Source: Glaciimonas sp. (GTDB lineage: Bacteria > Pseudomonadota > Gammaproteobacteria > Burkholderiales > Burkholderiaceae_D). Taken from it: 64,000 bases of DNA. The stretch covers positions 124,001-188,000 of the forward strand of contig JABBOY010000023.1 of NCBI GenBank assembly GCA_012927585.1. The letters are read 5' to 3'. Made by a program: the position numbers and the translations under genes. The notes under the pieces are model-generated. The model searched no databases, had not been told where the DNA came from, and saw only the letters and a program-made list of their open reading frames with translations. Shown here in pieces: positions 44,522 to 52,426 of the stretch (its first letter is position 1; each line of letters opens with the position of its first letter).

Positions 44522-45361
44522 ATGAGCGTTGATCATTACGAAAATTTTCCTATTGCCTCATTGTTGCTGCCGGCCCGCTTGCGCCCGGCGGTGACTGCGA
44601 TCTATGCCTTTGCACGCGGCGCAGACGATCTGGCCGATGAAGGCGATGCCACGGCAGAGCAGCGACTGGGTGCGCTAGGCATCTATGAACAGGGTCTCGA
44701 TGCGATCGAGCAAAATCGTCTGGCAGGTGCGTTGGCAACGCTGGAAATACCGCCGCTGTTTTTTGCGCTGGAAAAAATCGTACGCGCCTACCAATTGCCG
44801 CTGCAACCGCTGCGCGATTTGCTATCGGCTTTCCGGCAGGATGTAGTGACCACGCGTTACCCGACGTTTACTGCCTTGCTGGATTATTGCCAGCGCTCGG
44901 CTAGTCCGGTTGGAACACTGATGTTGCAGTTGTACGGCGCGACCGACGCAACAAATTTGCGCGATTCGGATGCGATCTGCAGCGCCTTGCAGTTAATCAA
45001 TTTTTGGCAGGATGCCGCGATCGATTGGCAAAAAGGCCGGATTTATTTGCCGCAGGAAGATATGGAGCGCTTCGGCGTGACTGCCGCCCACCTGACGGAT
45101 GCGCGGGTGGATGCCGCCTGGTGCGCATTAATGCGCTTTGAAGTGGGGCGCGCACGCGCCATGATGCTGTCGGGAGCGCCGCTGGCGCTGCGGTTGCCGG
45201 GCCGAATCGGCTGGGAATTGCGGTTGGTGGTTCAGGGCGGCTTGCGCATTTTGGAAGCAATTGAAGCCTCCGGCTTTGATGTATTCCGGCAGCGACCCAA
45301 ATTACGCGCAATCGACTGGAGCCGCGTCTTGTGGCGCGCAATGTGGATGAAATCGCACTAA
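44522..45361 (+). CDS. hpnC: Squalene biosynthesis protein HpnC
   Basis: A 279-residue trans-isoprenyl diphosphate synthase-like protein. The first Asp-rich motif is ARGADDLADEGD (about residues 36-47), and the second NFWQDAAIDWQKGRIYLP (about 160-177) has the QD..ID form. In hopanoid producers HpnC forms hydroxysqualene from presqualene diphosphate. Two squalene genes, hpnD and hpnE, follow. A hairpin element (copy B) lies between hpnC and hpnD. The MFP gene diverges upstream. Confidence 0.88.
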   Translation: MSVDHYENFPIASLLLPARLRPAVTAIYAFARGADDLADEGDATAEQRLGALGIYEQGLDAIEQNRLAGALATLEIPPLFFALEKIVRAYQLPLQPLRDLLSAFRQDVVTTRYPTFTALLDYCQRSASPVGTLMLQLYGATDATNLRDSDAICSALQLINFWQDAAIDWQKGRIYLPQEDMERFGVTAAHLTDARVDAAWCALMRFEVGRARAMMLSGAPLALRLPGRIGWELRLVVQGGLRILEAIEASGFDVFRQRPKLRAIDWSRVLWRAMWMKSH

Positions 45362-45384
45362 TTTTCCGCAACCTGGGAATATAA

Positions 45385-45458
45385 GCATACTGCAATATGT
45401 AATTATAACTACCGCATTATATGTATGCGGAGACTGATATGTTTTTACTTATACTCCC
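45385..45458 (-). repeat. Dispersed hairpin element (CCGCATATAAT family), copy B
   Basis: On the minus strand it has GGGAGTAT, an A-rich spacer, CTCCGCATACATATAATGCGG and CAGTATGC at the end. It sits between hpnC and hpnD. Confidence 0.6.
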
Positions 45459-45625
45459 TATAATTTTGTATTTTTAAAAATCTTAAAGTTGCTTATGCAA
45501 CACTGTCGCGGTCTTTGAACGCACACCGGATTTGTTCTGAATCGCGCAGTCGGCTAGCATAGCGACTTGATTTTGCATCCAGACCGCCCTAACCCACTTT
45601 TAATCCTCATTCAGCCGCGCCCGAC

Positions 45626-46459
45626 ATGTCTCCAGACGAATACTGCCAACAAAAAACTGCGCAAAGCGGCTCTAGCTTTTATTACAGCTTCCTGTTCCTG
45701 CCGGTAGAGCGGCGCCGGGCGATTACCGCGCTATATGCCTTTTGCCGCGAAGTCGACGATACCGTGGATGACTGCATTGATGCGTCAGTGGCGCGCAACA
45801 AACTGGCCTGGTGGCGTATGGAAGTTGCCGCCATGCTGGCCAGCAACCCGACCCATCCGGTAATGAGAGCGCTGCAACCGCACATGGCGACTTACCGCCT
45901 GGACGGCCAGCATTTGCAAGCGATCATCAACGGCATGGAGATGGATCTGGATCAAACCCGTTATCTGGATTATCCGAATCTGCAGCGTTATTGCTGGCAC
46001 GTGGCCGGTGTGGTCGGCATTCTGTCGGCCGGCATTTTCGGCACAACGCGGCCGGAAACGCTGCAATATGCCGAAAAACTCGGGCTGGCGTTCCAGCTCA
46101 CCAATATCATTCGCGATGTCGGCGAAGATGCACGCAAAGGGCGCATCTATTTGCCGATGGACGAGTTGAAACGTTTCAACGTCCCCGCCGCCGACCTGCT
46201 CAACGCGCACCACAGTGAAAACTTTGAAAACCTGATGCGGTTTCAGGTGCAGCGCGCCCAAACCGCTTACGACGATGCCTTTGCTCTACTGCCCAAGGAA
46301 GATCACCGTGCGCAACGGCCCGGCCTGATGATGGCGGCCATCTACCGCACCCTGCTGGACGAAATAGAAGCCGACGGCTTCCATGTGCTGACGCAGCGGA
46401 TTTCACTCACGCCAATTCGTAAGCTTTGGCTGGCATGGAAAACTTATATCCGTGGCTAG
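45626..46459 (+). CDS. hpnD: Presqualene diphosphate synthase HpnD
   Basis: A 277-residue squalene/phytoene synthase-type enzyme. Asp-rich motif 1 is CREVDDTVDDC (about 38-48) and motif 2 is NIIRDVGEDARKGRIYLP (about 156-173). It couples two farnesyl diphosphates to presqualene diphosphate. The last 34 bases overlap the start region of hpnE. hpnC lies upstream, separated by 264 bases containing repeat copy B. Confidence 0.9.
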   Translation: MSPDEYCQQKTAQSGSSFYYSFLFLPVERRRAITALYAFCREVDDTVDDCIDASVARNKLAWWRMEVAAMLASNPTHPVMRALQPHMATYRLDGQHLQAIINGMEMDLDQTRYLDYPNLQRYCWHVAGVVGILSAGIFGTTRPETLQYAEKLGLAFQLTNIIRDVGEDARKGRIYLPMDELKRFNVPAADLLNAHHSENFENLMRFQVQRAQTAYDDAFALLPKEDHRAQRPGLMMAAIYRTLLDEIEADGFHVLTQRISLTPIRKLWLAWKTYIRG

Positions 46460-47913
46460 CGGCCATGGCGAATGCCACCCTAACACATGAAAGCGCCATG
46501 GCCGCCTCCCTCTCCCCCAACCCCTCTCCCGCAAGCGGGAGAGGGGAGCAAAGTGAGCCGCTTCGCGGCTTTCATCTGAAAAGCTCAGCGCAAAAAAATG
46601 TTGCAGTCATCGGTGCCGGCTGGGCTGGCTGCGCGGCGGCGGTCAGGCTGACGCAACTCGGGCATCGCGTCAGCCTGTATGAAGCTGCACGTACGCTCGG
46701 CGGGCGCGCCCGGCGGGTGGAAGTGGATGGCAAAATAATTGATAATGGGCAACACATTCTGCTCGGCGCGTATCGGGAAACCTTGCAACTGATGCGCAGC
46801 ATCGGCATCAACGAGCGCGATCACTGGTTGCGGCTGCCGCTACAGATGCGCTATCCGACGGGTACTGGCGGCATGGATTTCCTTAGCTCCAAGTTGCCGG
46901 CACCTTGGCATATATTGCTGGCTTTATGGCGCGCCACCGGATTGGCACGGGAAGACAAGTTGGCGCTGGTTAGATTTAGCTCTGCTGCGCGCTGGATGGA
47001 TTGGCGGCTCGATACCGATTGCAGCGTGGCCGAGTTGCTGCAACGCTTCGACCAGACGCCGCGCTTGTGTAAGCTCATGTGGCAACCGCTTTGCATTGCC
47101 GCCCTGAACACCCCGCCTGAACGCGCTTCGGCACAGGTTTTCCTGCAGGTATTGCGCGACAGCCTGGGCGCGAAGCGCGCTGCTTCGGATATGTTGCTGC
47201 CGCGCTGCGACTTGAGCGCGTTGTTTCCCCAGCATGCGGCAGCGTATGTGGCAGCCCAAGGCGGCAGTGTGCATACGGGTTGCGCCGTTCAAGGATTACG
47301 GCAAACCACGACTGGCTGGCAACTTACAGCAGGAACCGCGAATCTTGCTGTCAGCTGCGACGCGGTAATCATCGCCACGCCGCCAGACCGGGCCTCCAAA
47401 CTGCTGGCGGCGCTGGAGGCCGACACACTAGACCTACGCAAGCAGCTAAATGAGTTTACCTACGAAGCGATCACCACCTGTTATTTGCAGTACCACGCAG
47501 ATTTCAGGCTGGCGCTGCCGTTCATGGCGCTGCTGGATGACCCCAGCACTAATAGTTGGGGCCAATTCGTGTTTGATCGGGGTCAGTTACAGCCGCAGGA
47601 CGCCGGTTTGCTGTCGGTCGTCATCAGCTTACCGAATGCGGCGCTTGCCGCTGGACGTGCAATTTTGACAAGCCAGGTCAGCCAACAACTGGCACTCGCG
47701 TTCAACATCCCGGTATTGTCTGAACCCTTGTGGAGTGCGGTCATCACAGAAAAGCACGCAACATTTTCCTGCCGCCCTGCCCTTCGCCGGCCGGATAATC
47801 CAACCGGCTTGCCCGGCTTGCTGCTGGCAGGCGACTACACCGCCGGCGAGTATCCGGCGACGCTGGAATCGGCAGTGCGCAGCGGCCTGCGGGCGGCTTC
47901 GCTGGTGCAATAA
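46426..47913 (+). CDS. hpnE: Hydroxysqualene dehydroxylase HpnE
   Basis: A 495-residue FAD amine-oxidoreductase. The FAD-binding site VAVIGAGWAGCAAAVRL lies at about 59-75, followed by EAARTLGGRARR and a C-terminal GDYTAGEYPATLESAVRSG. It reduces hydroxysqualene to squalene. The first 55 residues are odd: they contain LSPNPSPASGRGEQSEPLRG, the translation of a palindromic repeat (46521-46546), and precede the normal enzyme start. No in-frame ATG lies between the repeat and the FAD motif, so the true start is one of 46426, 46435, 46465 or 46498, or a non-ATG codon. Confidence 0.85.
   Translation: MAGMENLYPWLAAMANATLTHESAMAASLSPNPSPASGRGEQSEPLRGFHLKSSAQKNVAVIGAGWAGCAAAVRLTQLGHRVSLYEAARTLGGRARRVEVDGKIIDNGQHILLGAYRETLQLMRSIGINERDHWLRLPLQMRYPTGTGGMDFLSSKLPAPWHILLALWRATGLAREDKLALVRFSSAARWMDWRLDTDCSVAELLQRFDQTPRLCKLMWQPLCIAALNTPPERASAQVFLQVLRDSLGAKRAASDMLLPRCDLSALFPQHAAAYVAAQGGSVHTGCAVQGLRQTTTGWQLTAGTANLAVSCDAVIIATPPDRASKLLAALEADTLDLRKQLNEFTYEAITTCYLQYHADFRLALPFMALLDDPSTNSWGQFVFDRGQLQPQDAGLLSVVISLPNAALAAGRAILTSQVSQQLALAFNIPVLSEPLWSAVITEKHATFSCRPALRRPDNPTGLPGLLLAGDYTAGEYPATLESAVRSGLRAASLVQ
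46521..46546. repeat. GC-rich palindrome of the PASGRGE type, in the coding start of hpnE
   Basis: CCCCTCTCCCGC and GCGGGAGAGGGG are perfect 12-base arms around AA. Such palindromes are common dispersed repeats of proteobacterial intergenic regions and are known to give the peptide SPASGRGE when read in this frame. Here it is read in frame with hpnE. Confidence 0.85.
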
Positions 47914-47929
47914 ATCCCAACATGACTTG

Positions 47930-49303
47930 TCAGTCATCGAGCTCGCGCATTTTGTCGAACGCTTCATCAATGCGCTCCACCGCGATGATCTTCATGCCTT
48001 CGATTTTTTGTTTCGGTGCGTTCGCCTTCGGGATCATCGCCATCGTAAAACCCAGTTTGGCCGCTTCGCGCAAGCGTTCCTGACCACGCGGCGCGGGCCG
48101 GATTTCACCGGCCAAACCCACTTCGCCAAATACCACCAATCCACGCGGCAATGGTTTGTCGCGCATCGAGGAATTGATCGCCAGCAGCACCGCCAAGTCG
48201 GCCGCCGGTTCGGTGATCTTGACGCCGCCGACTGCGTTGATAAACACATCTTGATCGAACGCGGCCACGCCGGCATGGCGATGCAGCACCGCCAGCAGCA
48301 TTGCCAGACGGTTTTGCTCCAGCCCGACCGATAACCGTTTCGCATTCGGCGCGTGGGAAGTATCGACCAGCGCCTGAATTTCGACCAGCAGCGGGCGTGT
48401 GCCTTCTTGCGTGACCATCACGCAAGAACCGGACACCGCATTGTCGTGCTGCGACAGGAATAGCGCGGACGGGTTGGATACGCCTTTCAAACCCTTTTCG
48501 GTCATTGCAAACACGCCCAGCTCATTGACCGCGCCGAAACGATTCTTGACTGCGCGCACCAGCCGGAAGCTGGAATGGGTGTCGCCCTCGAAATACAGCA
48601 CGGTATCGACCATGTGTTCCAGCACACGCGGCCCGGCCAGCGCGCCTTCCTTGGTCACATGCCCGACCAGAATAATGGTGATGTCGTTCTGTTTGGCGAC
48701 ACGCGTGAGTTGCGCTGCGCACTCGCGCACTTGCGCCACCGAGCCGGGAGCGGAGCTCAAGGCGTCGGAATAGACGGTCTGGATCGAGTCGATGACTGCG
48801 ACTTCCGGCTTCAGGTCTGCCAGCGTTTTGAGGATTTTTTCGAGCTGGATTTCAGCTTGAAACTTGAGCTCGCTAGCCACGATATTCAATCGTTTGGCGC
48901 GCATGGCAATTTGCGCGCCGGATTCCTCGCCACTGACGTACAAGGATTTTTTGGTATCGGATAAGTTTGCCAGCGCCTGCAATAGCAAGGTGGATTTGCC
49001 AATGCCTGGGTCGCCGCCGATCAGCACCACGCCGCCAGTGACCAGACCGCCGCCGAGCACGCGATCGAATTCCTCGATGCCAGTGCCAAAACGCGGTACA
49101 TCGGTAGCATCGATATCGGCCAGGCTCAACACCGGCGCAGTTTGCGCCAGCGCTTGCGGTTGCGTCGAGAAACGATTGACGCCGGCTTCCACTATCGTCT
49201 CGACTAGCGTATTCCACTGGCCGCAAGCCAGGCACTGGCCCATCCATTTGTTCGATACATCACCGCATTCAGTGCAGGTGTAATTGGTTTTTGCTTTAGC
49301 CAT
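47930..49303 (-). CDS. radA: DNA repair protein RadA
   Basis: A 457-residue RecA-like helicase. The N-terminal C4 zinc finger (YTCTECG..CLACGQW), Walker A GGDPGIGKSTLLLQ (about 95-108), the RadA-specific KNRFG motif (RAVKNRFGAVNELGVF) and a C-terminal Lon-like domain are present. It promotes branch migration in recombination repair. It converges with hpnE. A dispersed hairpin element lies upstream. Confidence 0.93.
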   Translation of the reverse strand: MAKAKTNYTCTECGDVSNKWMGQCLACGQWNTLVETIVEAGVNRFSTQPQALAQTAPVLSLADIDATDVPRFGTGIEEFDRVLGGGLVTGGVVLIGGDPGIGKSTLLLQALANLSDTKKSLYVSGEESGAQIAMRAKRLNIVASELKFQAEIQLEKILKTLADLKPEVAVIDSIQTVYSDALSSAPGSVAQVRECAAQLTRVAKQNDITIILVGHVTKEGALAGPRVLEHMVDTVLYFEGDTHSSFRLVRAVKNRFGAVNELGVFAMTEKGLKGVSNPSALFLSQHDNAVSGSCVMVTQEGTRPLLVEIQALVDTSHAPNAKRLSVGLEQNRLAMLLAVLHRHAGVAAFDQDVFINAVGGVKITEPAADLAVLLAINSSMRDKPLPRGLVVFGEVGLAGEIRPAPRGQERLREAAKLGFTMAMIPKANAPKQKIEGMKIIAVERIDEAFDKMRELDD

Positions 49304-49348
49304 GATGCGTTGGTGTTTATGTTAATCCGTGGCAATTTTAAATTGATA

Positions 49349-49421
49349 GGGAGTATGACGATAAAAGTAGTACTTTCCGCATATAATTAGTGCGGAATTA
49401 AAAAATACACATAACAGTATC
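49349..49421 (+). repeat. Dispersed hairpin element (CCGCATATAAT family), copy C
   Basis: The clearest copy: GGGAGTAT, A-rich spacer, TTTCCGCATATAATTA, GTGCGGAATTAAAAAATACA, CAGTATC. CCGCATATAATTAGTGCGG forms the inner hairpin. It lies between alr and radA. Confidence 0.7.
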
Positions 49422-49429
49422 TATTATTT

Positions 49430-50509
49430 TCAGGAACATTCAACAATCCGTACCCGAGCCGCTAGCGCGCACATCAATTCATAGCCGATGGTGCCGGCAG
49501 CCTGCGCCACTTCATCAATCGGCAAGCCCTGCCCCCATAAAGTGACACTGCTGCCAATGTGCGCGCCGGGCACTTCGGTCAGGTCAACGGTAATCATGTC
49601 CATCGAAACGCTGCCGACGATGCGGGTCTTGACGCCATCGACAATGATCGGCGTACCGTTCGGCGCATGGCGCGGATAGCCGTCGGCGTAACCGCAGGCT
49701 ACTACGCCGATTTTCATCGAGCCGGCGGCGCAGAAGCGACTGCCATAGCCGACTGCATCGCCCGCCGCAATATCCTGAATTCCGATGATTTCACTTTTCA
49801 GCGTCATCGCCGGCAGCAGGCCGAACTCGGCCGCGCTCTTGCCGCCTGGAGTGGCGCCGTACAGCATGATGCCGGGGCGTACCCAATCGGTCTGAATCTC
49901 AGGATGCAACAGATCGGCAGCCGAATTCGACAAATTGATTTCCGCCTCCAAGCCTTGGACGGCGGCGTTAAAGCGACGTACCTGCTCCACTAACGGGAAA
50001 GTGGTATTTTTAGCATCGTCGGCATTGGCCAGATGGGTCATCAAAGTGATCTTGCCGACCGCCGGCATGGCACGCAGGCGGGCGTAAGCATCCCGAAAAA
50101 TATTGGGCTGGAAGCCGAGCCGGTTCATGCCGCTATTCATCTTCAGGTGCACCTGTAGCGGCGCGTCAAATTGCGCCCGTTCAAGCAGCGCGATCTGCTG
50201 GTTGCAGTGAACGGCGAATTCCAGTTGGTAAGCATTAATAACTGCCAGATCGGCGCTATCGAAAAAGCCTTCCAGAAGCAGGATTGGCTTGTTCCAGCCC
50301 AGTTCGCGCAGGCGCACGGCCGCCTCAATTTCGATCAAGGCCAAGCCATCGGCCTGTGCGAAACCGCGCATGCCGCGCTCCAGGCCGTGGCCGTAAGCAT
50401 TCGCCTTGAGCACTGCCCAGGTTTTGGCGGTGGGAACTTGCGTTTTGGCAACAGTTAAATTGTGTTGCATGGCAGCGATGTCAATGAGGGCAACAATAGG
50501 TCTTGGCAT
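49430..50509 (-). CDS. alr: Alanine racemase
   Basis: A 359-residue PLP enzyme. The PLP lysine is in TWAVLKANAYGHG (about residues 31-43). The second catalytic Tyr is expected near GDAVGYGSRF. SVSMDMITVDLTE is also present. It converts L- to D-alanine for peptidoglycan. ATG 50509 is chosen because the family starts MPRPIVALID; an upstream in-frame ATG at 50566 would add 19 residues of a different character. Confidence 0.92.
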   Translation of the reverse strand: MPRPIVALIDIAAMQHNLTVAKTQVPTAKTWAVLKANAYGHGLERGMRGFAQADGLALIEIEAAVRLRELGWNKPILLLEGFFDSADLAVINAYQLEFAVHCNQQIALLERAQFDAPLQVHLKMNSGMNRLGFQPNIFRDAYARLRAMPAVGKITLMTHLANADDAKNTTFPLVEQVRRFNAAVQGLEAEINLSNSAADLLHPEIQTDWVRPGIMLYGATPGGKSAAEFGLLPAMTLKSEIIGIQDIAAGDAVGYGSRFCAAGSMKIGVVACGYADGYPRHAPNGTPIIVDGVKTRIVGSVSMDMITVDLTEVPGAHIGSSVTLWGQGLPIDEVAQAAGTIGYELMCALAARVRIVECS

Positions 50510-50658
50510 GGGACAAACCTGATCATAAAAAATGCGTGAAAATAAAGAATAAGGGCTGACTGACATTTTACCGGAGCCACTCTGCGGCGCGTAGATTCTG
50601 GCGAATACCTAATATTTTCATGGTATAAAGCAGTCCAGACTTAATCTGTTACAGACTT

Positions 50659-50694
50659 CCCAGTAGTCCAGGTTTCCGTGCCTGCACTACTGGG
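50659..50694. repeat. CAGTAGTGCAGG-family palindrome, copy 2
   Basis: CCCAGTAGTCCAGG (50659-50672) and CCTGCACTACTGGG (50681-50694) pair with one mismatch. It keeps CAGTAGT, TTTCCGTGCCTGC and CACTACTG in common with copy 1, whose centre is longer. It lies between alr and lplT. Confidence 0.75.
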
Positions 50695-50785
50695 AAAACA
50701 GCAATATTTTGTTTCCACAACAATGCAACCAGGCTGTTTAAAAAAATGAATTCATGCTCGTGACAACAAGTGGGCCAACAGCCGA

Positions 50786-52048
50786 ATGAAACGCGGTTTC
50801 TATACCATCATGGCGGCGCAGTTTTTCTCTTCGCTCGCTGATAACGCTCTTCTCATCGTTGCCATCGCACTATTGGCGCAATTGCAATCACCGGCCTGGA
50901 TGACGCCGATGCTGAAATTGTGCTTCGTATTGTCTTACGTATTGCTGGCAGCATTCGTGGGCGCTTTAGCCGATGCGCTGCCCAAGGGCCGCGTGATGTT
51001 CGTCACCAACCTGATCAAAGTTATCGGCTGCGGGTTGATGTTCTTTCATGTGCATCCGCTGATCGCGTATGCGGTGGTCGGCTTTGGCGCTGCTGCGTAT
51101 TCTCCAGCCAAGTACGGCATTTTGACCGAACTATTGCCGCCCGAAAAACTGGTGGAGGCGAATGGCTGGATCGAAGGCTTGACCGTTATTTCCATCATTC
51201 TCGGTACCATGCTGGGCGGGGCGCTGGTCAATCCCACGGTTACGTCGGCGCTACTGCAGTTTGATTTTCCCATGATCGATTTTGGCTTAAATACCTCGAC
51301 CGAAGCCGCCTTGTGCGTGATCATCACCGCTTATCTGCTTGGCGCTTTATTCAATCTCAAGATACCCGATACCTGCGCATACTATGCGCGTCAGGAACGT
51401 AACCCAATCAGGCTGGTCGCCGATTTTGCGAACAGCTACAGCATTCTATGGAAAGACAAACTGGGCCAGATTTCACTGGCGGTGACCACGCTATTTTGGG
51501 GGGCCGGCGCCACGCTCCAGTTCATTGTGCTGAAATGGGCTGAAAAATCCCTCCACATGGCGCTCGACAAAGCCGCTATCCTGCAAGGCATCGTGGCGCT
51601 TGGGGTTGCTCTGGGCGCAATCGGTGCTGCCCGTTTCATTCCGCTCAAAAAATCCCTGTCGGTAATGCCGATGGGTGTTGCGATGGGCGTGGTAGTGATC
51701 ATGATGACGCTGGTACATTCGGTCTGGCTCGCTTATCCATTGCTGGTTTTGATTGGCGTCCTGTCGGGCTTTTTCGTGGTGCCTATGAATGCCCTGCTGC
51801 AACATCGAGGTCACGTACTGATGAGTGCCGGACATTCGATTGCGGTGCAAAACTTCAATGAAAACCTGTCGATTCTGACTATGCTGAGTCTGTATGCGCT
51901 GATGATTTCACTCAATCTCGACCTCAATGTTGTGATTATCTTGTTCGGCCTGTTCGTGGCCGGCACCATGTACCTGGTTATGTGCAAGCACGCCGCCAAC
52001 CAGCGCAAACATGATTCGCTGGCGCTGATCGGCAAACATAAGCACTGA
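50786..52048 (+). CDS. lplT: Lysophospholipid transporter LplT
   Basis: A 420-residue MFS protein with 12 predicted helices. The start MKRGFYTIMAAQFFSSLADNALLIVAIALLA is characteristic of LplT, which flips lysophospholipids across the inner membrane for reacylation. The usual partner Aas is not fused or adjacent. Its start lies 220 bases from the alr gene, which diverges from it. A palindrome lies in the gap. Confidence 0.88.
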   Translation: MKRGFYTIMAAQFFSSLADNALLIVAIALLAQLQSPAWMTPMLKLCFVLSYVLLAAFVGALADALPKGRVMFVTNLIKVIGCGLMFFHVHPLIAYAVVGFGAAAYSPAKYGILTELLPPEKLVEANGWIEGLTVISIILGTMLGGALVNPTVTSALLQFDFPMIDFGLNTSTEAALCVIITAYLLGALFNLKIPDTCAYYARQERNPIRLVADFANSYSILWKDKLGQISLAVTTLFWGAGATLQFIVLKWAEKSLHMALDKAAILQGIVALGVALGAIGAARFIPLKKSLSVMPMGVAMGVVVIMMTLVHSVWLAYPLLVLIGVLSGFFVVPMNALLQHRGHVLMSAGHSIAVQNFNENLSILTMLSLYALMISLNLDLNVVIILFGLFVAGTMYLVMCKHAANQRKHDSLALIGKHKH

Positions 52049-52426
52049 GTTGACTCATGTCCCGCACGACCATAATCGAAAAAGCACGATGCACGAAAAT
52101 CAGTGAGCTAATCAAGTTCGTCTGCCCACGCTCAATTCCTCCCGTTTCGCATTGAATGTTTCGGCGGATTGACTAAATCAGATCAATTTTTTCTATCCAA
52201 ATCGATGTAAATTTGCTATTGTTCGTGCGTCAATGAACCTCCGCAACAGCTCCGGCAATGAAATCAATTACGCGCTTTGGCGCATCTTTAACTTCACACA
52301 ATTCAAGAATCCAATTACGTCGCTTGTGCCAAACTTTGTACTTTTTTTTGCGATTAAGATAATTACAGGAATGAACATTGCATCAGAAACCACCAGAAAA
52401 ATCGCCCAGCGCGCTGCGCTCTGCTG
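52049..52426. other. Non-coding stretch before the PAS-GGDEF-EAL gene
   Basis: 378 bases with no clear gene. A possible short reading frame (MNIASETTRKIAQRAALC, 52371-52427) ends with TGATG over the next start, but its SD touches its ATG, so it is not called. Confidence 0.4.
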
